This document shows, piece by piece, positions 50,001 through 58,706 of a DNA stretch of 64,000 bases. The translations under genes and the position numbers were made by a program. Origin of the DNA: Lepidurus packardi. Taxonomy: Eukaryota; Arthropoda; Branchiopoda; Notostraca; Triopsidae. Below the pieces are notes generated by a model. That model was not told the DNA's origin. It searched no databases and saw only the letters and a list, made by a program, of their open reading frames with translations. The stretch spans positions 6,568,790-6,632,789 of the forward strand of contig JAKZAN010000002.1 of NCBI GenBank assembly GCA_023053545.1, read 5' to 3'. Position 1 is the stretch's first letter. Each line of letters opens with the position of its first letter.

Positions 50001-50657
50001 GTTGGTGAGCGTAAGCAGATGCCAAGACCATCTCACGTCTGGTCCGCAGCGCTGTCGAATCCAGTGCGGCACATATGAATCCAGATGCAGCACCTGTTCG
50101 CTTTCTTGGTAGCAAAACTCGTTGTACAGCAAGGAATCGCTATCTTCCACGAAAGGAACTGTCATCACCATAACAAGCGGCGGGAGTGAGGTCTCGGATG
50201 ATTTGGATTCCCATGGATACGCCCATGTTGCCCCACAACGCTCGTTCGTTAAAACTATAGTCCAAGGAATCAGCACTCGGATCGTAATCCCGGCAAAGTC
50301 CTCTTTGGTGGCGACAGCAAGGATGTTGGAATGAAAAACACGATCAGGTTTTGTACAATGCAAGGTGAAGGAATGTTTGAGCATGAGCGAGCCGTTCTGG
50401 CGAGATACGTGAAACCATCGTTCCACATTATTATTTTGGTGATGATCCTCGGATAAGGATCTACTGTTGGGATTGCTGGGATCCCAGGTATATTCCCACT
50501 GTAGTCTGTCACTTCCAGGTAATTGTTCCAATTGACTGGATGCCACTATCGTGCCTCCCGGCGTTGAATCACTGACCAGCACGTGAAATATGCACCGTCC
50601 AGGCCCAATAAAATGGGATAAAATGAAGAGTACTTGCACTGCAGTTCGGAATGCCAT
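32024..50657 (-). CDS. stan: Starry night/Flamingo (CELSR) seven-pass cadherin, adhesion GPCR
   Basis: This is the core planar-cell-polarity receptor, forming homophilic bridges between cells. It is roughly 2,600 residues in about 30 exons. ATG 50657 opens a signal peptide ([20 protein letters not shown]). Nine cadherin repeats follow (about 49700-43890) with linker motifs DANDHPP, DENDNYP, DVNDNAP, DLNDNNP and DINDNAP. Next come the Flamingo box ([20 protein letters not shown]), EGF-like and laminin-G modules (exons 39500-36800), a laminin-type EGF, a hormone-receptor domain (near 36000), the GAIN region, the GPS (34535-34660) and seven membrane spans (34434-33400). A serine-rich cytoplasmic tail ends [12 protein letters not shown] after a 52-bp intron whose donor I place at 32228. 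The largest introns are 3.4, 1.4 and 1.4 kb. The GPS reads [13 protein letters not shown], lacking the usual HL(T/S) cleavage histidine. Confidence 0.95.
36761..36823. repeat. Perfect 17-bp inverted repeat with nested palindrome, in a CELSR intron
   Basis: Arms 36761-36777 and 36807-36823 are exact reverse complements (TATATCGATTTCGTGTA). The 29-nt loop itself contains a perfect 7-bp-arm palindrome, gtttatg/cataaac (36785-36799). The hairpin lies in an intron between EGF-type exons. Confidence 0.9.
40457..43887 (-). other. 3.4 kb intron of the CELSR gene
   Basis: This is the largest intron. It separates the last cadherin-repeat exon (ending MEVAVTG) from the exon beginning [10 protein letters not shown]. 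Several short open frames exist, including 128 residues at 41249-41635, but none shows a domain or is flanked by credible signals. No transposon was recognised. Confidence 0.6.
44030..45399 (-). other. CELSR intron with decayed repeats and a hairpin
   Basis: This 1.4 kb intron contains about four diverged copies of a segment centred on ggcaaaccaacaatg (near 44070, 44310, 44430 and 44625), several followed by an attctga word. It also holds a perfect 17-bp inverted repeat (44462-44478 with 44495-44511). No coding content was seen. Confidence 0.6.
44462..44511. repeat. Perfect 17-bp inverted repeat (16-nt loop)
   Basis: Arms gctacttgtcttctaat (44462-44478) and attagaagacaagtagc (44495-44511) are exact complements. 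They lie inside a CELSR intron within the decayed-repeat zone. Confidence 0.9.
47150..48530 (-). other. 1.4 kb intron of the CELSR gene inside cadherin repeat 3
   Basis: This intron separates the exons ending SYRLVVRAQ and beginning DGGNPTRSN. It is AT-rich. It contains three near-tandem copies of a 14-bp unit (tcatacaaatgagt-like) at about 47246-47292. Nothing coding was seen. Confidence 0.6.
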
Positions 50658-50746
50658 TTTTTTACAAATTTAATTTAGTTTCACCTGAGAAGGGTAAATA
50701 GAATTGCCGTTCCATAGGAGTTCACACACAAGTTCAAGAATTAAAT

Positions 50747-50953
50747 ACATTCCAAGATAAACCTGGAAAGAAAACCGAAGCATGAGCACTGCTTCATGGC
50801 GCTCTCACCTGCCCATGGTGTTCTTTCACGAATGGCCTTGTTATCCAGCAATGGTCTATAGTAGGTCCAGCAACTCCAACTACGGCGGATTCCTTCCAGC
50901 TCGAGGCATTTTCCCTGGTTCCTCTTGATGGGAACACACCGCTCTTGCGAGCG
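50747..50953 (-). repeat. Local duplicated segment, copy 1
   Basis: This stretch matches 52074-52265 closely over about 200 bp, for example cctggaaagaaaac.gaagca and ccctggttcctcttgatggg. On the minus strand it is open and reads RCVPIKRNQGKCLELEGIRR and SWSCWTYYRPLLDNKAIRE. It begins about 90 bp upstream of the CELSR start codon. Function is unknown. Confidence 0.75.
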
Positions 50954-51487
50954 CGCAGAACCCAAGCGTGCATAACAAATCCGAAGCGGCACTTTCATGG
51001 GAGGAGTTAGCCCTTTCTCGATTCAAAAGCTTCCCAGGAAATTAAAAGTATCTTTGATGTTTCAAGAGCCATCTGGTAGCTATTCTTTTAACAAAGCTCA
51101 GATCTAAAGTCATCTAGTGGCTTCTTCTGTAGGTCCCAACACCTTCTCCAGATTTCAACAGGTTCTCCAGTTAAGCCCAGTGGTCTAAAGTGACACTAGT
51201 GTGTCATTGCTGCAACCCATTCTTCGTAAATTGATGACAAACAGCTGTCACGTGTTCCGCTGGTGGTTTTTACCGGAAAACCTTAGTTGAAAATTCGAGT
51301 TGAAAATTGGTAGTTGGATTGGAAATGAATTAGGTTAGGTTATTTTTAGTTAGCTTAAATTAGGTTACTGATTTTCTTTAAGCAACCAGGATAGAATAGA
51401 ATTGCACACCATCTGGTCTACATTGCTGAGAAACTTGGTGTGCGGAAACAGCTAAGCATAATTTTTACAGCGTTACAGACCGGTGTC

Positions 51488-51538
51488 GTTGTCACTGAGA
51501 TCTTGGATATGCAAAATAACCGTAGCCGAGGCAGTTTT
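51488..51538 (-). pseudogene. 51-bp copy of a CELSR cadherin exon
   Basis: This fragment matches 46762-46812 inside the large cadherin exon at 49 of 51 positions, in the same orientation. The parent part codes for [12 protein letters not shown], a cadherin linker. The flanks do not match the gene, so it is a dispersed fragment rather than an exon duplicate in use. Confidence 0.85.
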
Positions 51539-52073
51539 CTGCATACGACATGGATTCGAAATATGAACCTGAATTCATATATGAGAATCTGAAATTCTGT
51601 CTTTGTAGTAATTCGATGATTTTGCATTGTCAGCTTCCGCTCTACAACTCATTAACTATGGCAGACATAGAAGACAGTACAGCAAGTTACACAAACGGCT
51701 TTTTTCTTGTGCATATATCATTCTAACATATCACGTTAGCGAAGCAAATCAGCTGATCTCATCTTTACGTCCCTGTTTGTTACTCTCAAGGACAAGGCTA
51801 CTTAAACGGCTGCTTAGCCAAAGAAGAACCTGTTAAAAACCTCCGCATTCTTCCATTAAGGCTGATCCATTATGTAAAAGTTATTTTATCCCTTTTTAAA
51901 TTCCTAGTTAAAACTTCCATGTCGAATAAATCCATGTCATATCTTAGTTATTGTCTTCGTATGAATTAGATGTCTTCAGAAAACCGAAGTAAAAACATCA
52001 TTGCTTCACGGCGCTCTCACCTGCCCACGGTGTGTTCTTGTCTCTTATAATGTCGAATCCAAAGTATTTTAAA

Positions 52074-52265
52074 TACATTCCAAAACAAACCTGGAAAGAA
52101 AACTGAAGCACGATTACTGCTTCATGGCTCTGCTGTGTTTTTTCACCAATGGCCTCATTATCCACCGATTGTCTACCGTAGGCCCAGCAACTCCAAATAC
52201 GGCGGATTTCTGCCAGCTCCAGGCATTATCCCTGGTTCCTCTTGATGGGAACAACCCGCTCTTGG
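52074..52265 (-). repeat. Local duplicated segment, copy 2
   Basis: This is the second copy of the segment at 50747-50953. Its minus-strand frame (VPIKRNQG ... EIRRIWSCWAYGR) is interrupted, so it looks like the decayed copy. It ends right beside a TGACAC palindrome at 52266. A partial third match (cttcacggcgctctcacctg) lies at about 52000-52022. Confidence 0.75.
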
Positions 52266-52283
52266 TGACACACTAGTGTCATT
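52266..52283. repeat. TGACAC palindrome, one of three related borders
   Basis: The word tgacacactagtgtcatt resembles tgacactagtgtgtcatt at 51191-51208 and tgacacaatagtgtcatt at 54411-54428. Each is followed within about 100 bp by a related string containing tttgtca and an ttaccgga/tccgga word. The three sites look like matching borders of a local repeat family. Confidence 0.7.
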
Positions 52284-52720
52284 CGTTCTGGTCTAAAATT
52301 AACACGTCAGTGTCGCTTTTGATAGCTGGATACCTTACATCCGTTTGTCAATAAATCCGGCTACACGTTCTCCGGATTTAGTAATTGAGTTATGGTGTTC
52401 TAGTGGTTTCTCGTGCAAGTGTAGGTTATAGTCATGCAATTACTATAATGTCCAAATAAAACGACCCAATGGATACCCTAAAGATCGCTTATCGAATTAC
52501 TTTTACTGGCCAGCGGGTTTAAACTTCCCTTTCATTCCCTTCTTTCATGTCTAAACCAAACCGAACTCTTAAAGCGTGTTCAGATTAAGTCAAATGGTTC
52601 TTCGCTTTACAGCGAAATGCGTTGTGTAAGAGAAAATTTTGGCTTAATCTGATCAGGATTATTCATAGGTAAGTATCACTTAAGCTAACACTTATTTAAT
52701 AAAGCTCAAGAATGCTTTAT

Positions 52721-54312
52721 TTATAATTGGTTCACACGCTTCACACATTGGTTCACTTCTTTGCTCCCAGACAGTAATCTTCCCGTTTCGAATTCTATCA
52801 CCTATTGTAGATTAAACAACAATCAAAGCCAACGTTTTCTGTGGTTCAATTGGATCTTACCACGATCTCCTCTTGTGTCTCTTGAGCACTTCCAAGAATC
52901 TCACCGGCTGACGGGCTTATAACCTGCAAACTACTCTGAAACGAGGAAACAATAAATCGGAAACAATATAAAACACTAGAAGGCAACACAACAAAGTAAT
53001 GGAAGCTTTACTTCGGACAATGGGGCAACGGTGTGGATCTTCTCCAGCTGGTCATTGGTCCGTTCAAATTCAGGAAATTCAACCATCTAATATATTACGA
53101 AAAAATATACGTTCTTTGTGTCAGAAATCCGACGACCCTTAATTACTCAATTTAGCATAAAGATATTCAACAGTGTACCTACCGCATCAAGCTCAGGTTC
53201 AAGTTTTTGGTTACCTTTAACCGAATGGATTGCTGGTGAAATGGGTAATTGCTGGGTCTTCTGAAATGAGTCACATGATGAAATAAAATGCTGACACTAA
53301 TTTGTGAATAGCTGTACTTGGTTGCTTTGTTCTTCCGCCGCTTTCATTCTTTTGGCTTCTTTCTCTAATCACATGTTATAAATAGGTAAGCAATTACTTA
53401 AAAAAGGCAATATTTACTCGAACACGTCTTGAGATCTTTAGCCTTCCTCGCTTTTGTACGTTTTTTCTTCTCCGTTTTAGTAACACCAGAAGTATGAGGG
53501 GACTCTTTTCCGTGGGTTACATCAATTGGGAGTTCCTCTGCGACTTCCTAAATTTTGAACATTAAAACGCTCAAATATGTTAATATAGAGTTACCTTGTC
53601 AGCCGTATGATCTTCGTCATCCGAGACTTCCACTTCTTCCATGGCGTCCGCTGAATCCGGAAGAGGTTGAGAATCCTCCCTGAAAGTAACGAAGACTTAA
53701 CATCTTAAAATAGTGCTAAAAGGCCATACATGGCATTAAACAAAATATATTATATGAATGCCTGTTAATTTGTGACTAAACTTGAGTGTACTTGTCAACT
53801 GCAGAAATGTACTCCTCTTTCAGGAAGGTAAGGATATGATGGCCTCGTAGGCTTAAATCCTTTCGCCCGCAGCTTTTCTCTTCCACGAACATTTTTTCAA
53901 TAGTTTCGTTGTATGTTAGGAAACTTGACCTGTAGCTAGGCTTTCGCCCTATAATAAGCAAGACGCTTGCGTAACCGACACCTTCTAATTTTGCCATCTG
54001 TAAAATAGTTTTTATTTTCACAATTTCTGCGCAGACAGTCTTTGGAGGAAAAAAACTTACTTGTTTGGAAATAGACTGCTTAATGCGCATTAATGAGTTC
54101 GACTGTAGGGAAGCCTTCAGACCTTTCTCAAAACTTTCTCGCAGTTTTCCATTCCGCTTTTCCATTGTCACTTCTTTAAAATTTGTGGGTTTCTTACATT
54201 CTGAACACGTTTTTCTTAAGTAATGTAGTGGCTCACTGCAATGTGGGCACGGCTTTTTATTGCTGATATTTCTTTTATTCATTTCCAATTCAACCGCTGT
54301 ACCAATTTTCAA
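52721..54312 (-). CDS. Unknown spliced gene, zinc-ribbon protein of the local cysteine-cluster family
   Basis: I do not recognise a named gene. Nine or so exons give about 330 residues. The start (54312) is MKIGTAVELEMNKRNISNKK, followed by a zinc-ribbon-like CPHCSEPLHYLRKTCSECKK. A helical basic region follows, then GVGYASVLLIIGRKPSYRSS and FLTYNETIEKMFVEEKSC (exon 53776-53998). Splicing at a GTACAC donor joins VDK to the acidic EDSQPLPDSADAMEEVEVSD. Next come KTEKKKRTKARKAKDLKT, KEAKRMKAAEEQ, LPISPAIHSVKGNQKLEPEL, VEFPEFERTNDQLEKIHTV, and the end VNQCVKRVNQL at 52721. Its first codons (VELEMNKR) and 100 bp of upstream DNA match the start of the gene at 54455-56138, so the two share a promoter-type origin. 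The lysine-rich and acidic tracts suggest a nuclear protein, which is inference only. Exon joins are by eye. Confidence 0.55.
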
Positions 54313-54410
54313 CTACCAATGTTTGTAAACAGAAACCAGTTCAAAGTACAACAGCTCTCCGAGCGGCGATGTCCCTAAGCTGTCGCGCAGATGTATGTAG
54401 CAAATTCTTC

Positions 54411-54428
54411 TGACACAATAGTGTCATT
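54411..54428. repeat. TGACAC palindrome between the two cysteine-cluster genes
   Basis: The word tgacacaatagtgtcatt is the third member of the palindromic border set. It sits 27 bp past the stop of the right-hand gene and about 100 bp before the start of the left-hand one, so it lies at the junction of the two units. Confidence 0.7.
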
Positions 54429-54454
54429 TTTGACCAGCGCGATATGTTACACCG

Positions 54455-56138
54455 TTACATCTGTTTGTCACTTTTACCGGAGAACGTGTTGAAACGAAAA
54501 CCTTTTCTCCTTGGTGAGCAATCAAGGCCAGATTCGCCCTCATCGACAAAACCGTTCAGTCCGGGCATGCATCGTACCCATTCTTCAAATGCGTCCTTAA
54601 ATGCGATTGGAGAGATGTTCGTTCCCTATAGGAAAATATGTACAAGAGAAATAGAATAAGTCGTGACTGTTATGCAATTAACAAGTGCAATACTTACGCG
54701 TGCATCTAAGCCTTCTGAGAGACGTTGAAGGGAAGCAAGAAACGCTCTTACTGCGAGCTCAGGACTTTCCATTCTTAAAAAGAAAAACGTGCGTAGAATT
54801 TCCGTCGAGAAAATATAGCACCCTTTAAAGTAAGAGTAGAAAAAGTTAGGCAGCCAGTCTTTAAAGGTCCCGTTTACCTCCGTAAATACTGGGCGAACCA
54901 GCGAAATAGTTAGAAGCAACGAGATTTTCCCAATCAACATTATGAATGAAACTGCACGAATGGCATTTCAAGGCCGGAAGGAACACATCTTGTTGACCTA
55001 ATGGGAAAGGAAAAAGAAATGCAAGTGATAAGACATTACTACTTTTCTGACAGGCTACCTCGAATGGACACGAATATGCAGGGGATATCAATAATGCACT
55101 CGACTTCTCCTGAGCCGCAGTTTTTGCAATTGCTTTCAAGTCTTGCCGGGATTGCACGATCTAACACAGATGAAAGAGTTTAATATACTTCCTGTTCGAT
55201 ACATTAAGAATATACCATCGTTGCCCAGAGAGTATGATCCATCCTGCTGTAAAACTAAAGCCTGACAAGGTTTAAGGGTCGTTTTAATGCCAACAGCCCA
55301 AGTATTACGAACATGTGTAGCTAAGAATTTGTGTTTTAACGCGTCACATGTGACACACAAAGCCCCACAGCCGTCTTCACACCTGCAATGCTTCACTAAT
55401 TAAAATAATAGAAGCACTTAAAAATTACCTAATAATCGCCGGACTTGAGTTGCAATTAACACAATTCTGTTCAGTGAACGGAGATCCTTCTTTTAAAAAA
55501 GCAGCGAATATTTCCGGTCTTCTTGCTTCCCATCCTGCAGATCTCTTTTCTTTCCTTTCAATCCGAGCCCGAGAAGGAGGTGGATTTGGTTGTCCTTCAG
55601 TGAACGTAATTTTATCCAGAAGTTTCCTAGGCCTCATTTGCTCAACTCGATTACCTGTAATAATAAAATATTTAACCAACGAGGACACATAATCTAACTT
55701 AGCTTCCTTACATGCTTGGGAAATTTTTGGAGCTTCGGACTCAAAAGAACTTCCGGAGGTCGACGCACAATCGTTGGGTGTTTTCGTTATGCCAGTGGTC
55801 TTAGTTTTGGAAATACGCGATGGTCGGTTTGAGGACTGCACTGTTCCGGCTCTTGTGTGTACATACAGTTTACCACTTTTTCCGCCAACTTTTCTCTTCT
55901 TTGCTTTTTCAGCATCCCTTTTTCTTTTCTGTACAGCTTCATATCGTTCTTTAATCATTTCACCAAACGCCGCCGCCAACTCCTTGTCCTTCGTTTTCCC
56001 GGCAAGTTTTCTCTTCTCCTTGTTCGCATCCCTTTTTCTTTTCTGTACAGCTTCATACCGTTCTTTAAGCATTTCACCAAAAGCCGCCGCCAACTCCTTT
56101 TCGCTCTTCCTTTTATTCATTTCTAATTCAACTACCAA
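54455..56138 (-). CDS. Cysteine-cluster protein resembling the N-terminal part of KDZ-type transposases
   Basis: Six exons give about 460 residues from ATG 56138 to stop 54455. The N-terminal part contains two tandem copies of a 34-residue basic coiled-coil-like unit (KELAAAFGEM[LI]KERYEAVQ then KRKRDA). Then comes a cysteine-rich body: NCVNCNSSPAIIR, CEDGCGALCVTCDALKH, SNCKNCGSGEVECIIDIPC and ALKCHSCSFIHNVDWENLV. The last exons give GCYIFSTEILRTFFFLR, ESPELAVRAFLASLQRL and FKDAFEEWVRCMPGLNG. This layout (C-x2-C pairs, then a helical AFL.SL segment and an F..AF.EW motif) resembles cysteine-cluster regions of Kyakuja-Dileera-Zisupton proteins, but no DDE catalytic part follows. The intron beside SIYGG could instead be very short. 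Function unknown; the KDZ link is tentative. Confidence 0.5.
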
Positions 56139-56430
56139 TTTTCAAGTACCAAATGTTTGTAAACAAAAACCAGTTGAAAGAACAACAACTCTCCGAGTGG
56201 TGATGTCCCTTATGGCATTCGGTAAGCCCCAAAACTATTTGATATACAACAGAAAACGGACTTGACTGATAGCCTAAAAGACGACCCGTAAAAATCTATC
56301 AAACGCTATCAAGTTGTATCAAACCTTCTTTCAAACGCTATCAAGTTGTATCAAAACTTCTATCAACTGCTATCAACTTGTATCAAAACTTCTATCAACT
56401 GCTATCAACTTGTATCAAACTCCACCTAGT

Positions 56431-56541
56431 GTATCAACTTCGAACAAGTTGTATCAAACTTTCTCTTCTGTGTTTTCAAGTGCTATCAACTCACCGATTT
56501 TGTACAAGTTTGTCTCGCCTGGCCCGGGCCAGGCTCGCTTC
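56431..56541 (+). repeat. Left terminal inverted repeat (inner part)
   Basis: This stretch reads gtatcaacttcgaacaagtt onward and is the inverted copy of 63858-64000. The right arm has an extra block of about 45 bp and lacks a short insertion present here. Further TATCAA-rich subterminal repeats extend outward to about 56300. Confidence 0.85.
56517..56534. repeat. 18-bp GC palindrome in the left repeat
   Basis: GCCTGGCCCGGGCCAGGC is a perfect palindrome, and an identical copy lies at 63865-63882 in the right repeat. It stands out in AT-rich DNA. Confidence 0.95.
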
Positions 56542-56894
56542 AAGGGACGGCCATTTTGTTGTTAGCTGTGACAACAGCTTATATCGTCCAGACTTTAGCC
56601 TTGTTTTTGAATGACGATTGTTTTTCGTATTCTTAATAAGACTAATAGTGTCCTGTTTCTTAATAAGACTAGTAGTAATAGTTACCTGTCCAATAATAGT
56701 GAAGACAAAGAAGATTTTTACTAAGTCTTATAGTGAAAAAAAAACAACACTTCTAAGAAAGTGTTGTTTAAATTAATTGGTAAGTTTTTAGAAGAGGACA
56801 GTTTGATATTACTATTATTTTTATAATACTCTTTCCGGTTTGGGATCCCGCGCTTTTTCAATACTTTTAACTTCATTTGAAGAAAACGATTAAC

Positions 56895-58624
56895 ATGGAC
56901 GAATTCACGGATTTTTTCGAAAGTTTGCGAACTAAGATACCTTACTGGCGTGAATCCTACCCAACGGATGATGCTACGTTGGTTGAGCGCACTGTTTCTG
57001 ATATCGAGTCTTATTATCGCGCAATTAGTGGGTTACTACTGCGAAAGGTTAGTGCGTTTATGATTTAAACAAATTAATCTATTTTCTGGCGACTGCCATT
57101 CAGGAAGCATTTACTCCTCCTGTCGTTGCGACACTTGAAAGTTTACTTGATGGTGTTAGTGCCGCACTGGAAATCTGGAAGTCGTTACCAGTAGCCACCA
57201 GCTCGTGTTGCGCTTTGTATTTTGCTCCGAATAAGCAACGTACACTTCACGATGGCGGTAATGGGAGACCCAGGTACTTGATTTTACAAGAACAAGTTCA
57301 AGAACTCTGCTCTTTCGGTAAGCTAGGATATTTAAAAGTAAATGCAATAGCCCCGTCATTTCGATATAGGTTTTAACTGTAAACAGATTGCGGGGATGCT
57401 AGGAGTCTCGCGTAATACTATGTCTCGTCGCTTTGCCGAATGGGGGTTACAAAGGAAATTTAGGTAATTGTGTTGTTTTAAATGACTTGCTCGTTTTTGT
57501 ACTTTTAGTACGTCCATTACCTAGGTTTTCGAATGTTTCCGACGCTGAATTGATCAACGTAATTCGAGAAATTCATCTTGACCATCGACATTTAGGATGT
57601 ACCGTGCTTTATGGGCTTCTACGTGCAAGAGGTTTGCACATACAACGAGACAGAGTCCATTCAGCCCTTCGCCAATGTGATCCGCTTAATGTAACGTTTC
57701 TAACTTCTTTTTTATTCGTGTTAGTTGTATTTTATTGCCTCTCAGGTTCGAAGGAGATGGGGTGCGCTGGTGACCCGAAAAAAATATTCGGTGAAGGGTG
57801 CCAATTCTCTCTGGCATATAGATGGCCATCATTCTTTGATTCGCTGGGGCATCGTAATCCATGGTGGCATAGATGGCTTTTCTCGGCTCGTTGTGTTCCT
57901 TTCTGCGAGCGGAAACAACCGTGCCGCTACTGTGTTGAAGCGTTTTGAAGAAGCTGCCGAGAGCTACGGTTATCCTTCACGAGTGAGAAGTGACAAAGGG
58001 CTAGAAAATGTCTTAGTTTGTCGACGAATGGTCGAAGTACGCGGTGTTGGTCGGCGAAGTTTTATTACGGGACGCAGCGTTCACAATCAGAGGATTGAAC
58101 GTCTTTGGCGCGATGTGTACCGTTGCTTCGTTATCACGTACTATTCCCTATTTTACCATTTCGAACATTCGCAGATACTCGACCCATCGAACCCGTATCA
58201 CATTTTTGCTCTACGCTACGTCTTCTTGCCAAGAATTAACGCGGGACTTAAAAGATTTCGACAAGGATGGAACTTCCATAAACTTCGCACGGAACGTAAT
58301 TGGAGCCCTAATATGATATGGGTAAATAACATGATTAGCCTTGCCGAAGAGCCTGACGAGGTTGACGACAGTTATGGAGTCGATGATGACGGTCCAGCTG
58401 ACCCAGAATTGGACAATTACAATGAAGCCTCCGAGGATGAAGCAATTAACGAAACTGCGGATTACCCGTGTCCCATGAGTGGCGAGAATTACCGTCTACT
58501 TTGCGAACATATTAATCCTCTGAAAATCTCTACAAATCATGCGCAAGATGTTTTCGAGGAAGTTTTGAATTATTTGGAAACCTTGCGTGAGAATAACGAT
58601 TTCGTCATGTTGCCGCGAGTGTAA
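56895..58624 (+). CDS. Integrase-core DDE transposase
   Basis: Five exons encode about 500 residues. ATG 56895 opens MDEFTDFFESLRTKIPYWRE. A helix-turn-helix follows (CKQIAGMLGVSRNTMSRRFA, exon at about 57370-57465), then RFSNVSDAELINVIREIHLD and LYGLLRARGLHIQRDRVHSA. The catalytic core is in the last exon (from about 57747): LWHIDGHHSLIRWGIVIHGG with the first Asp, YPSRVRSDKGLENVLV with the second, and RSVHNQRIERLWRDVY with the Glu, giving an intact DDE triad. LPRINAGLKRFRQGWN follows, and the tail is acidic (PDEVDDSYGVDDDGPADPEL). Such integrase-core proteins are common in fish and invertebrate genomes. The gene sits 82 bp upstream of the HECT-like gene in the same orientation. Confidence 0.88.
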
Positions 58625-58706
58625 GTTTCCCCGCAACTGTTAGCTTCTTGGCGCTGGACGGGTAAACACGTTTTTGCTCCAAGTTTTAATACCAAAATAT
58701 CTCGTG

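Larger units (their letters stand above)
50658..52720. other. Repeat-rich spacer upstream of the CELSR start
   Basis: This 2 kb spacer lies between the CELSR start codon and the stop of the next minus-strand gene. It holds two copies of a segment of about 200 bp, a 51-bp copy of a CELSR exon, and TGACAC-type palindromes, each listed separately. It must also hold the CELSR promoter, which I cannot pinpoint. Confidence 0.55.
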
